DNA of 64,000 bases, taken from Quercus robur (Eukaryota; Streptophyta; Magnoliopsida; Fagales; Fagaceae). A model generated the notes under the pieces. That model searched no databases. It saw nothing but the letters and a program-made list of their open reading frames with translations, and was not told where the DNA came from. Below, one piece after another: positions 34,922-60,040 of this stretch. The stretch's first letter is position 1, and the number at the start of each line of letters is the position of its first letter. The DNA lies in contig NC_065542.1 in NCBI RefSeq assembly GCF_932294415.1, forward strand, positions 575,501-639,500, given 5' to 3'. A program made the position numbers and the translations under genes.

Positions 34922-35799
34922 AGGCCAAAAGCTATGTGAGAGTTTACTCTGTTTAGGGATTTTGGGAAATACGAAGGTTGTGGAAAAGAAGTATGGCGGT
35001 GTGAAAAAGATGAATAGGTAAGAAAGATTTTTTATGATCTCATGGTTTTCCTTTCTTTCTATTTTTTCCTTTGGAAAAAAAAAAATGTATTTACTAAAAA
35101 TGAAAATGGTCTAACAAGAATTGCATTGAGTTGTTTATTTCATCTCGATATTTTTTTCAAAGTAAAAAAGGGTGACCAATCCACCACATCATTTTTACAA
35201 TAAATTATAAATGATAAATTATTATTGATTTTAATTTAAACTTACCATCAAAATTACATTTTTTATCACAAATGACAAATCGAAACAATCTGTTATTTAT
35301 GATTTGTTTTTAAAAAATGTTGTGGATATGACATTTTCTTTTACTTTAACTTATATTCCAAAGACCAAGTGATTTTCAAAAAAATAAAAATTATTTTCCA
35401 AATCTCATTTAAAAAAAAAACTTATTTTTCAAAAAGAAAATACTAAAATAATAAAGTTACATAATAAATATTACATTCTTCCATTGGTCTGGTTGTTTTG
35501 GTTTTTCAATAACAATCCGAAACAATATGTTATTTATGATTTGTTTGTAAAAAATGTTGTGAATATAGTATTTTTCTTTAACTTATTTTCCAAAAATCAT
35601 CAACAAAAAAAAAACTTATTTTCCAAAAAAAAATATTAATAAAATAATAAAGTTACATAATAAATACTACATCTTTTCATTGGTCTAGTTGTTTTGGCTT
35701 TTCAATAATTTTTTAAACATTTCTACCGAAACATAAAAATATTACCACATAAATACTTCACTCACCACCCAAATATGTGAACCAAGTCCTCCAATCAAA

Positions 35800-35847
35800 A
35801 AGCTATCATCAGGAGCAGATGTCATAGGTTGAAACTCTTTAAAAAAA
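35800..35847 (+). mobile_element. 5'-truncated SINE insertion, 48 bp
   Basis: Matches only the 3' end of the SINE at 40119 (CTATCATCAGGAGC and CATAGGTTGAAACTCT, then poly(A)). It is flanked by an exact 16-bp duplication, AAGTCCTCCAATCAAA, at 35784-35799 and 35848-35863. Confidence 0.75.
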
Positions 35848-37856
35848 AAGTCCTCCAATCAAATGGAACGTTAGGTCAATACTTATAATGGCTTCCATTA
35901 TGATTTATTTTTTGGGTCATGCTAACGAGTGTCCTTAGAGCATTTGTTAATAATCCAGTAAAAGAAAGTTTTTATGGGAAAAGGAAAATAAAAAAAACAA
36001 TTAATGTTTTGACAACTTTTTTCATTTCCCATAAAAGTGATGTCAAAACTTTTCTAAAATAAGTTGTTAACCAATGTCCTAAAGACGCTCATTAGAATTT
36101 CCTTCTTCTTTTTTCTCGAATGATCTAAATTCTCATCAATTACAAACTACTATAATCCAATAGATTAATCATCAATATGTGTAACATAGACGGGTTGAAA
36201 AGTCACATAATAAGGTGCATCACAAGCATTGTTGTAATGTGAAATCAGTCAAATCACTAAACATTGGACTTCTAATTTTGGGATGAATTTTCTCTAATCT
36301 TTATTTGTGAGTCCTAAATCCAGTTCCACCCTTATGGAGCACAAACAGGTTCCCAAAGTTATTTAGCTAAAAAAATATTTTAATAAAAATAATCATTCAA
36401 AGTTATGCATTGAATTCTCATGTGTTACTTGAAATAGTGTGTTGAACTTGTGATTTTAACCTAAAATATAATGGTACCCTTAAGAAAGATGTATGGCACA
36501 AGAATTATGCCATGTTTGGACTCAACCCAGCCAACGCAATCCCACTTGATGGACTGGGATTTTTGCCTCGCATCTTGGGGGCAGGGTAGAGATGGATTTA
36601 GGCTGCCCCTCCCTATCTCGCATATATTTGCAGAAACGCCCTTTATTTAATTTATATTTCGAAACACCCCTAGGATCTTTACTAATTTATATTATTAAGT
36701 ATCAAACTACTTGAGTATTAAAATTTTTTTTTTTTTTTTTTTTTTTGAGAAACAAACACACACACACACACACAAGGGGTTATTTTGTTTACTGTATTGT
36801 TAGATACTTTGGTTTATATTATTGAATTGCTTAATAAAAATTAGTTTGATTGGTGTGATCAATTTAATTGCAATTTTTAAAAAATCATATTATTGTAATA
36901 AGTGTGAGGCAAGGTAGGGTGAATTAAAATGGGTGGGATCTTGCAAGGTAGGGTAGAACCTTGCAAGGCCCTCGTAAGGGGCAAAGATGGGGCAAGACAA
37001 CTTATCTCGACATGCAAGGCGGGGCAATGGCAGATAACCCATGATCTAGATCCGCTTCTCTTTGTTATCATCCCTAGCAAGGATGACATGTATAATGATG
37101 ATAGGTTAAACTCCATAAAACTTCTATCTAAAAAAAAAAAAACCCATCAAACTCTTGGATTAGGTCAAGTAGAATTCCTTAATTAAGAAAATAAAGATGT
37201 GTGCCAAGAGTTTTGTAAGCTTAATGATATTGTTTGATCTCCTTTATAAGGTGAAATAAGATTTTAATTATCATTCATTCCCCACCTCAATCAAAGCAAG
37301 TAAAAATTTATCAAACCATAGAGTTTGACATGAATTGATAGTCACGTTTTGTATTTAGAATTTGATCATAGTTTGATGCTAGCATTTACTCCTTTGGTCG
37401 TGGTAAATAAGTTTTGTTGATTTGATCTAAAGATAGAGAAGAGTTACATCCATAATATTTTCACAACAAATTATAGGTGATTAGTTGTTATTAGTTTAAA
37501 TTTAAACCTACCATTGAGATTATTTTTTCGTTTCAACAATAACAATTAGTAACAACCTGTCATCTAGGATTTGTTGTGAAAATATTGTGGACATAGCATT
37601 TATCCAAAAAATATGAGTGTTAATTTGATAAAATGTGTCTCAACTTTCAAGCGTCCTAGATTGTTCGAAAATATTTTGAAAACTTTGAAAAGAGTTAGAA
37701 TGAGTTGATGATATTGCCATGAAAAATTATTTAATTTTTTTTTCAAGAATAGCCATCAACAATTATTTCAAGAATGAATAATTCTATCAAAAAGCATAGA
37801 TATACAATAAATTCACAACTTATATTTACAATTGTTAAAATGGATAAAGTATTTTC

Positions 37857-38027
37857 TATCAAATGATACCATGCCAGTGGTATCAAAATCCAATAAGTGC
37901 GAGACATGTTAGTAAAAAATAACTAACCTAATAACAAATGAAATATATGTGTTAGTGGGTAATTATTTTTGTACACATGTCTCGCACTTATTGGATTTTG
38001 ATACGGATGACATGGTATCATTTGATA
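37857..38027. repeat. Foldback (inverted-repeat) element
   Basis: Arms 37857-37909 and 37975-38027 (53 bp each) are inverted copies with only a few mismatches around GATACC; the loop is about 65 bp. Weaker pairing continues outward for at least 15 bp. Resembles a MITE; no target duplication was resolved. Confidence 0.8.
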
Positions 38028-40118
38028 CCAAATACCTTCTCGTTAAAATTAAATGTCATGATTCGTGTACAATAAAAGTGATGTATGTAGTAATTCTATG
38101 TGAAAGTAATGTTGAATTAATCATAATATTTTCCCTCGAATATTGTGAAATTTATTATATTCAACAATTGTTGTAACTTCATGCATATCTTTGTAGATAT
38201 TTGGATTCTGGTTTTTAAAGCCCTTTTTGTTGATAATTTGACCGTTACATTAGAAAGAGATTTAGAGGTTGTTTGGTAGACTTGTTTAAACATATGTTTT
38301 CAATTTTTAAACAACATTACCCGTATTTCCATAAACTTTTTCACCTACATGTATTTTTACACATGTTTTCAAATAATAAAACACATGTTTTTAAGTGCAT
38401 GTATCAAACACCCCTAAAGTTTGAACTCTATAAAATTATCATTGAAAATTGCATTAGATACCAATTGAGGGAAAATACTTAGGATAGTCTCAGAGTATAG
38501 TGAAATGGTACTCTCTCTGATGGACCTTACTATGAATTTAATGAACAGACTTTATCATAATTGTGAGAAGAAAGAGTACCATTCACCGAAAATACTTAAA
38601 AATTACTTATAATCGAGATATAAGATTTTTGATAGGACTCCTTTCTAATTGGAGAGTAATTTTCCATCAAAGAAGGATAACCGACTTTCTATTTTGTGTC
38701 GGCCCATTTTTAACACGCATACCGTATTGAAAGCCTCGATGAAATCTTATCAAACAAGGAAAAAAGAAAAAAAAAAAAAAAGCCTCGATGAAACGTTGCA
38801 ACAAATTTTATTTCTTTATGCTTATTTTATATTACGTAGTCCAACTACGGCCGCAACCTTTTCTCGTTTTGGAATAGTAGTCTGTCCGGTTATTTTGGAA
38901 TCCTCTTATTCTTACAAGTTCACCATATGGTTTTACATTAAATACTAAATGCGTAGATTCTATTTCACATTTGCAAAGTGGGAGGGTCGGTGGCATCACC
39001 ATGATGGATCCCACTAACTTCAGATTTTTTTAAGGTTGTTCATTATTTGGTGACTTTTTTTTTTTGGAGAAGGTTTATTTTGGAGGACTTTATGGTGACG
39101 TGGCCTATGAATTCTCAATAAAAATATGAAAGGGCCTCTTTGTACACAGAGTGAGAGAGTTTGTTCAAAAAAAAAAAAAAAAAAAAAGAGAGAGTGGGAG
39201 AGATAGAGTCTGTGTGCAAATATGAAAACAATATTACTATGAATAATCACAAAATATGTGATGAATAAAGTATGTTTATAAAATATATGAATAAACTATA
39301 CTCATAAAATAATGATTATAGGAGTAAGTTGAACAAAATCACAATTTCAAGTGAACAATCATGTGATAGAATAATTGGAAATCAATTAAATAAATAAAAA
39401 AAGCGATATAAAAATATTAGTTAACTAAATCATGCTTCTTAAAATGTCTGCAGTTAATTTTTTTCCCCTATTAAAAGGACAAAGCTTTCTCTTTGTTATT
39501 TTTTATTTTTTTCCATTTAATCATTATCAACATTTCCCACTTGACACTTCATATCTGCTTTGATTCATATATGTTCTTTTTTTTATATGCTAAAAATAAT
39601 ATTTTTATATTAAAATCTAGCTCCTCAAAGAAAAATGATTGGTTCTGTCCTGTTTACTTATTTTGATGAACCTGTCCTGTTTACTTATTTTTTTGCTGAG
39701 AACCTGTCCTGTATACTTAAAACAAAGAAAAAAAAAATATAAAAGCTGCTTTAATTACTGCATATCTGTGCTTTGGTACCTATGGGTAGTTTTTGCTTAA
39801 AGAGAAAGTGTTGTATTGTCTATTTGTCTTTGGGTGGGGTGGGGGAAGGAGAAAGCTAGCTTGTTTGGACGTTGATATGGCCGCGAAAATCACCAGCGAC
39901 TGCATGAAATTTCGTTTTCCTATTCATTTTTCCTCAATCTCTTCATTCTATTTGTCACTTATGTATACATTTTTTGGTTAAAATTTGTTTCCCCTGGGCT
40001 AAATGATTCATTCCAGAAACAACTTACTAACGTTAGATGGTATTTGGGCATGGCATAAAATTTAATCAAAATGGGAAATATATATATATATATATATATA
40101 AATAATTTTTTAAGAAGT

Positions 40119-40220
40119 GGGTTCCAGTTAGTTCAACTGGTAAAGTCTGATGGTTGTATAAGAGAAAGATCTATCATCAGGAGCGGACGCCATAGGTTGA
40201 AACTCTCTTAAAAAAAAAAA
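40119..40220 (+). mobile_element. tRNA-derived SINE, internally deleted
   Basis: Starts GGGTTCCAGTTAGTTCAACT with an A box-like TTAGTTCAACTGG, ends in CATAGGTTGAAACTCT and poly(A), and lacks the B-box segment present in the copy at 61359. Flanked by TTTTAAGAA at 40108-40116 and 40221-40229. Confidence 0.72.
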
Positions 40221-40895
40221 TTTTAAGAAAGATTTCTAAATTATTGAATATTGAGAATATACCCAAGTAACCTAATATTGGCTAAAAATTTTAAACAGAC
40301 TTTATGAACCTTTAAACTAATCTATTAGGTTAAAACAATTTTTTTTTTAATTTTTGAGAATTTAATAGGAATTAGGAACCATTAATTGACTTTCATTTTG
40401 TAAAATTTTTTGTGTATAAAATTGGTTTAAAATTAAATCAAATATGTTTCCTGAATACCCATTTCTTTAAAATACAAGATTTAAAAAAAAAAAAATTTTG
40501 AGGGGAAATTTTTGATGTTTTTAATAAGTATAATATACTTAATGTAAATTAAATTTTAAATTTGACATGTCAACATACATGCATATCAAAATTGGTTATA
40601 ATATAAATATGAATAAATCGAAATAAATTAAAACTAGGGAAGTTTAAAAATAGTTTCAGCTTAGATTTAACTCATATTAAAATTGAGCCAATTGAGTCAC
40701 TGTGACGAAATAGGTCCCACAAACCGATTCAGATCCAATCCAAAAAGAAAAAAAAATTAAAAAAAATTAAAGAAACGCAAAACAACACTGTTAAGAAAAG
40801 AGAGAGAGATTTTAAAATTGAAAAAAAAAGCAACCAAGTTATAAAAAAAAAAAAAAGATTCAAATAAGAGAGAGAAAGTTCAAAGTGGAGAGAAC

Positions 40896-40920
40896 GAGAG
40901 AGAGAGAGAGAGAGAGAGAG
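40896..40920. repeat. (GA)n repeat in the dynamin leader
   Basis: About 12 GA units, with a second GA run at 41031-41060, both ahead of the ATG at 41199; GA/CT-rich leaders are common in plant housekeeping genes. Confidence 0.8.
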
Positions 40921-41198
40921 AAGGGTTCTTCTCGCGCATTACCTCTCGTCCTTTTTTTTCCCCATTTCAAATCGTTGAAATTCAATTCAAAGTTCAAGCC
41001 CTAAAAATACAAACGCATAATATTTTCTCAGAGAGAGAGAGAGAGAAACACAGAGAGAGAGATCTAATTCCTTCAGATCTCTCCGATTCCGATTTCACTC
41101 CGATCGATCTCTTTGCGCTATTTCAGTTTTCTCCGATTTTCGTTCATCCGTAAAATTTTGAGAATCAGATCGTCGGAGATCTTCGAAAGCTCAAGTCG

Positions 41199-53448
<12,250 letters not shown>

Positions 53449-55205
53449 ATGGCCGACTTACATTGATTGATGACTCATATTTTCGTTGCATTTTTGGTGG
53501 GGGAGACCACTCAGCCCCATTTCATGATTCAAGCATATGGTCACCCTAAATTCTATACTATTAGAATCTTTAGAAGAGGAGAGAGAGAGAGCAAGGAAGG
53601 GAGGGTGTTTGTGTACATAGAAGACTACAATTACTTGGTATCAGGTTCTCATGGCTTGGCCCGATGGATTCAAGGTTCACTTGAAATCCAATTATTATAT
53701 TCTATTCAATTTTTCTCCATTCTCATAAAGTTTTAATTTTCCTTTTTTCTTGCTCATTTTTGGATGCTAGAGATGTATTTGCTTGTATTGATTCTGATTT
53801 CATGTGTACTTTCCATCTTTGATGGCCTTGTAACATGTGGAACATCTTTTTCTAGTAAAGGGAGATATTTTTTGTTTCCCATTCTTATATATCCACGTTT
53901 TATTCCCTGTTATGTGTCACATGAAGATGTTTGATTGAGAGAGAGTTCATTTTTAGTTATGAACATTGATGTGAGAAATTCTTATCATGACCTCCCTTGA
54001 TTCAAATAGAACATCCCATACATCGTAATTTAATAAATAATTGAGTAAAATTTTGTTTCACGATGCTTGAATTTAATTGTTGTTGGAAATAATAATACCA
54101 TCTTTGTGTTTTATTGGATAATGTCACCAGATGTTTTATTTTTTGATAGATAGATACCAATTTGTGCAATTAATAAATCCAGTTGTTTACCTAGCTGTAT
54201 GCTTGTATTGAGTCTTTTATTTGGTAGTTCGTTAAATCTTTTGTGTATTAAATTACATGATTTTGGATAGATTTTGCAGCTGCCATGTAATGTTAACACT
54301 TGGCTTGAGTTTTGTCTTTCCGTGCATGGCAACATAATAGAAGTGGTGTTTATTTCACACACTATTGCATTAAACTTGTGATTTCAAGTCACTAGTTCAA
54401 TTCAAAAAAGTGATTCTGTACTTTGTGTGCAATAGTGTGTACAATAGTACCAACTCTTTTGCTTTATTTTCTACTCAATTTTGGAATTCAAAATGAAATA
54501 GAATTTAATAGCCGACTTTGACAACACTGTCTTGACTATAAGTTATGCTGTGTCGTGCCACAAATTAGATTAGGATTATAATCATTTGTGTTTTCTTTAT
54601 TATTTGTGGGAGAGAACTTTTTGGATGTATTTTCAAAATAGAAAGCGCTTTAATGTAGTTGTTCAAAGGAGTAAATTCAATAATTTCTATTCAGTATCTT
54701 TTGGAGGTCTTGCTGTTTTTGACAGACCTATCTTCTACTCAAAATATACTCTTCAGTGTATTGTCTTTTTCGAATATCCCATTAGAGGATTTGTATTTAG
54801 TGCCAGGTCACCTCAACTTTCCATTTCACTAGGATAATACATCACAATTTTTGTGAGATAAACTGTCCTCTCTCAACGATACAGGCATTGCTGTTATCCT
54901 CTACCAAGTCACTGCAGAGCAGGAATCCCACTCCACAACAAAGCAAAGGTCTTTGCAAACATGAAATGATTTGTAAAGATGTTGAAAATCCACATTCAAT
55001 GCATGGAAAAGCAATAACCCAATGAGCATGCTACAAGTCTCCAACCAATCTTCCTATGGCCGCTTTTTGAAAGATGATAAGATATATAACATGTATCGCT
55101 GAAAAAAATAGATGAATGCTAGTAATGTATTTCACTGCCTTAAACAGATTACAAAAATAAGGGTCACTCTCTGTATGTATAATCTATCAAACAAAACCAA
55201 TGTAC
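53449..55205. other. Dynamin 3' untranslated region and spacer to the convergent GT47 gene
   Basis: The first 400 bases are probably dynamin 3' UTR (T-rich, with AATAAA-like signals further on). The remainder contains no family-like ORF. Positions just above 55100 are likely 3' UTR of the convergent GT47 gene. Confidence 0.45.
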
Positions 55206-56521
55206 TTATTTGGACATGTTCCCATCAAAAGCTTTTCCTGATGGCGAGCCCAAGCGCAAGTTTAACCTCCTGAGCCAAATAGAGTGAACAGTCATATGAA
55301 AAATATCGAATCTCTTTGAAGGTCCATTCACCACAAAATGCCTTTGCACTTGTTTCACCCTCCTTTGCAAACTTATGTATTGCTTTTGAGAGATGCTATT
55401 AAGTATCCCTTTGATATTTGGTATGTCCTTCACTTCCACTTGGACAGAAAACGACTTCCAGTTTAGAACATCACTGAAAGGTGGAACAAAGCCATCAGAA
55501 ATTAACACAGGAACACACTCTGCATAGATTGCATCCATAACTCTTGCGGTTGCTACTTCATAACCACTTGGGCATAAGCAAAACTTGCTATTCTTAAACA
55601 TTGAGTCATAGGATAAATGCTTGGGAAGTTGCTCATAGACCAACACATCTTTGTCTTTTTCTTTCCAATGCTCCAGAAGTAAGTGTCTAATGTGGCCATG
55701 TCTACCACCTGCAAAGAAGGCTAGTATGTGTCGGCTAGATGCAGAGGGTCCACCAAGAATTCCCTTAATTTCCCCAGTTTTAAGTTGAACTTCTGGAAAT
55801 GAAACATCTTTAGAAGGAATGAATCCTTCAGAGGTATTTGCATTGCACAATGCTCTAATGGACATGTTGTACAAAAAAGGAGCATATGAAGATGAATAAG
55901 GGCCCTGTATATATATTGACAAGCCATTAGCAAATTAGCATAGGGTATTAATTCAACAAATATTTTGGAAATATCAATTCTTTGAATGCTTAAGTATTAC
56001 TTTTATGCTCAATTCAAAGCAACAAGTATTTGCCAGCTGTTTTTGTTATACTAATTCAATTAGTATATTTCTTATCAGGAACGGAACTAGGATTTGAAGT
56101 CGAGAGGGGCAAATATAATTTTTTTGAGGGGGACAAATATAATTTTTCTTGGGCTTATTTTCTAAAATTTTAAATATATACCTACTATTTAATATTTTAA
56201 AAAAAATTGGGGGGGGGGGCACAGCCCCCCACTACCTGTATGTAGTTCCGTCCCTATTTCTTATTAGTCATCCTTTACTATAAGTCTATAATACAGATGA
56301 TTAATTTTTGTTATTAATAAATAGATGCTAATTTTATTTTTCATGTATTGATTTAGTTTTAAATCTTTGCATATTTCGTATTCTTAAATGGTGAAATTTT
56401 TTTGTTCCTATTTTGACCCCAAAAAATGAAATCTTGATTGTCCTTTTCATTTTTTAGGGATTCTCTCAAGTCAACTGAATTTTTGGGAGGCCAAGTGTAT
56501 TTTTTGAGTCCAAATTCACTC

Positions 56522-56563
<42 letters not shown>

Positions 56564-58704
56564 GTAATTTTTTTTTGAAGGGGACTCGAAATATACGCAG
56601 GTGCGGAGGGTAGTAAACATAAACATGGTGTCGAGGAATTAAAGGAAGATGTGGGTATCATTGGAAGTTTCTTATAGATATAGCATATAAACATATTTAT
56701 GTAGACAATCAAGAAAAAATCAATTTGAAGAAGAAGAAAAAAAAATAGTGAATATTGCATTATTATTTTAAAATTGGTTGTATTTAATTACTTTTGTGCA
56801 CCTGCATTATCTATTTGAGCCCTTAATTCATAGGTTATAATCAAGCTCCAAAACCTGGAAAAAGTAAGTAAACCATGAAAAAAGAAGTGGGAGTTAAGAG
56901 TGGGTGTTGCTCACCCAATCATGGCAAGAGACCATGACATGATCAGCACCAAGGCTTCGATTCCAATAGGGATGTTTATTGGCAATGACACTGACATAGT
57001 CAGCAATAGTTCTTCCAATTGGACTCATATCATGGGAATCTGGAACATAGAGATAACGAACCATTGCCACCACACTATATGGAAGGAAATAAACATGGGC
57101 CTGATTGGGATCACTGGTTCTATAATAATTGTCCATTGCCAACTCATGGATGAACCTTCCCTCTGTTGCATATACACTCTTGCATGGACCATCATTAAAC
57201 AATGGTTGCTCTCCTTCTTCATATACATATATCTTAAAAATCCTTTCCATCTCTAAATAACTCCTGCATTTTTTTTCCTCTTTCAAATTAGAATGAACCA
57301 ACCATGATCAAAAAATTAATTATGCATAAAAAACTAAAATACAAATTTAGGGAATTGAAATGGTACCTATGGAAAACTTTTGCATTCCTATATATTGGGC
57401 CTCGTGGAACATAGTCAGGGTCATCATATGTTGATGTTTTATTCTGGACTCGACCAGCTTCTTTAATGGCTAACCGGGCTCTAGCCAAAGTTGCTTCAAT
57501 TTTCTCTAATCTACTGTGTCTCTTTACTTCATTTGTGGCTGAAGTCGCATTGATTTTTTCGGATACTTTATCCTTCCCTGTCCCCTCCTGCCTTTCTCCC
57601 TAATGACCAACACCAAAAAATAATCACAAAATAGTAATAGTTTCTTTAAAAAAAACCAAATTAAAATAATAATAGTAAACTTTTATGAGAATAATAGTAG
57701 TAATTATTATAATAATAAGAGAGTTACTCAGTAGTCAATAATAAAAGAATCGCACAACACACTTTTAGCGTGATGATTATTCTAAAACTATAAGTATAAA
57801 TTCTTGTGAGATGGGGAAGGGCCGGGGCTAGGGACTCACATACATACTAGTAGGATTTCTATTTTTTTTTTTTTTAAGAATACTAGTATTTTTAACATAC
57901 ACACGAGGAGAGGGGATGAAAGTTTTTTAAATAAATTTAAAGTGGTATATATCCAAAATGACCTAATTCTTAAATACATAACACAGACTTTGTAGGATTT
58001 CTATCTTAAAATAAAAGAAGGTAAAAGACAAATTTTGAAAAAGTTGAATTCAGATTCACATTTATCTCATTTATTATTGACCCTTCCAAAGTGACGGGGG
58101 CAGACAAAGCAAGGAATAGAAGACTAAAGTAAAACTAAAGACTATTTAAAAAGAATTTTTAAAATCAATCATTAGATTACCCTCTATACTTTTTCTCAAA
58201 AAAAAAAAAAAAAAGATTACCCTCTATACTTTTAAAATATCAAGAATGGAAGATCGATATAAACTTGTCTCATCATAAAATATTTACAGTAAATAATTAA
58301 CATTTGATTAGTAGAAAATTTTCAAAATATTAGTCTTATAAAAGAGTTATAGATAATAGATTTGTGTAACTTCACAAAAGGTTACACCGGATATGCCATG
58401 ATTATCATCCACACATATATAAAAATATGAAAGAACTTACAATTTGAGGGTTGAGAGAAGAAGTAGGTGGAGGATCTGCCACAGCAAAAACTTGACTTGT
58501 CCCTGAGAAAGTTAGCGTTGTAGAAGCAAAACCCAAAAGACTACCATGTCTCCTTGTCCATTGAAAAGAACTGGCATCACCCAATGTGCAAACTATCACC
58601 AAGATCACAGCCAAAAGAACAACAAACAATATGACCAAAAATAAAGAATATGGTCTAAAGGATGAAGAGAAAGGCAGCTTCTTAGAAGAAGAAGAAGGCG
58701 GCAT
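55206..58704 (-). CDS. GT47 exostosin-family glycosyltransferase (At5g03795-like)
   Basis: A Golgi type II membrane glycosyltransferase of family GT47, which builds cell-wall glycans; the exact sugar transferred cannot be told from sequence. Exons on the minus strand: 58441-58704, 57367-57599, 56915-57263, 55206-55904, in phase, 514 residues. A short Ser-rich cytosolic tail precedes a membrane anchor at about 19-42 (FLVILFVVLLAVILVIV). A stem with KINATSATNEVKRHSRLEK leads to the exostosin domain from about 167 (SYLEMERIFKIYVYEEGE). The C-terminal sugar-nucleotide region has FCLCPSGYEVATARVMDAI and ECVPVLISDGFVPPFSDVL (about 390-432). Asn-Xaa-Ser/Thr sites occur on the lumenal side. The start is the first ATG before the anchor. 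Intron 3 holds a hAT MITE and a TA repeat. Confidence 0.93.
56076..56256. mobile_element. hAT-type MITE, 181 bp, in GT47 intron 3
   Basis: Starts CAGGAACGGAACTAGG and ends GTAGTTCCGTCCCTA, inverted copies with few mismatches. An exact 8-bp duplication, TTTCTTAT, flanks it at 56068-56075 and 56257-56264 and fits the hAT nTnnnnAn pattern. The interior is G-rich on one side (GGGGGGGGGG near 56212). The terminal motif is related to that of the array at 16405-27326. Confidence 0.85.
56528..56560. repeat. (TA)n microsatellite in GT47 intron 3
   Basis: About 16 TA units; likely polymorphic. Confidence 0.85.
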
Positions 58705-59740
58705 TTTTCTCTCTCTACACTAAACCCTATGTTCTTTCGAATACCATGCACATATTATTAGCCTATACAAATATGGTGAGCAACTCATTTTCCTTTTTCG
58801 TAGTATTATCCTTATGTTGATTGACATTCACTGATTCACTCTACTCACTCCTTTTTGAAAATTTTTCTAAAATTTCGTAGCTAAAAAAGTAGAAGTTAGT
58901 CATTATCAATTTATAGACTCGAATTCTGATAGTTGAAAATATTTATACAGATTTATTATTATAAAGGTACACATTTACAAAAAGGATAAGGAGGTAGCAT
59001 TAAAGCTCGCAATTAATTTGATACATGCGTATATAAAAAGCAATTATCACAATGCAATGACAATGATATATGTATTCCATATGCGGCCACCTTTACACAA
59101 GGGTTCATTCTACAGTACCCACTAATTTTTTAATGGATACCATACCTCCTTTAAATCTTGACCATATATTTTACATGTCTTAATCCTGATCATTTGTTAA
59201 TTTTTAATGAAAACTAGTTACCGTATAAGCAGGTAATGTATAAAAGCAAAAACACATCGAAAAACAAACAACGGAGTCTTTTTCTTTCATCGGTAGCCCA
59301 AGAGAGAGAAAGAATCAGCATTCTCTCCTTCAAGAACTCTTTCAAACCTAACGACCCCGGTTTTGTCTCCACTCTCAAGTTGATCTCTGTCACTGACCTG
59401 TGACTGAGAGTTTTCTTCAATTCTTTTTACTCTTAGGTTTTTTTAGTCTTATGAGCTTGTCAATTTGTATTTGATATTGGGTCTTTTTTTCTTTTTTTCT
59501 TTTTTTCTTTTTTAATCCTAAAATTCCTAATCTCTACATGTTTGACGGTCCTTGGATAGTCAAATCCTTGCAAAATCTTGGGTCTTTTGCTTTTTGTTAG
59601 AAATACTCGATGTATATTATTGTATTTCTCAAATAATAAAATATATATATAAGAAAAAACCAAAACTCAATGTTTCCCAACAAATAAAATAAATCACGCC
59701 ACCGACGTTCACATTTCCCAACGTTTCTTTCTGTCATCAC
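58705..59740. other. Upstream region of GT47 and intergenic sequence
   Basis: No gene recognised. The region just above 58704 is presumably the GT47 promoter and leader (CT-rich). Short ORFs at 59214-59663 are pyrimidine-repeat driven. Confidence 0.45.
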
Positions 59741-59749
59741 TGAAAAGCA

Positions 59750-60040
59750 AAAAAGAAAAAACCGAAAATCCAACAAACTCTCTCTCTCCTCTCTCATCAC
59801 TCCGGTCTTCGAAATCTCGGGCAAGAGTTTCGGCATTTAACGATCAGAAATTTCGGCCTTTCTTTTTATGTAATGGATCGGTCCAAAACGAAACGCCATT
59901 ACTCAGAGCTTCGATCTCTCTCTCTCTCAGAGCTTTGTGATTTGCCGAAAGAGATCTCAACCACATTTTCCCACACAATCGTACTATGAATCCTCCAGAT
60001 TCGCATCTTCAATCCACATTCCGTCCGTACGTCTCACATT
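59750..60040 (+). other. Possible orphan leader and first exon
   Basis: CT-rich, leader-like sequence with an ATG at 59872 opening a 38-codon frame (MDRSKTKRHYSEL...) and another ATG at 59986 (MNPPDSHLQSTFRP). A GTACGT-type splice donor follows near 60027. The style is that of a plant 5' exon, but no downstream exon could be found before the next gene. I do not recognise the protein. It may be a remnant of a gene whose rest was lost. Confidence 0.25.

Larger units (their letters stand above)
34922..40700. other. Intergenic region between eIF2D and the dynamin gene
   Basis: No gene is recognisable. Contents: a local duplication of about 150 bp (35280-35450 resembles 35520-35700, sharing CAATATGTTATTTATGATTTGTTT-like text), a 3'-SINE fragment (35800), poly(T) and (CA)n at about 36727-36772, a G-rich block at 36900-37040 with GCAAGG-type repeats, a foldback (37857-38027), poly(A) at about 39168-39187, (TA)n at about 40078-40100 and a SINE at 40119. 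Short ORFs are AT-rich and unrelated to known proteins. Confidence 0.5.
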
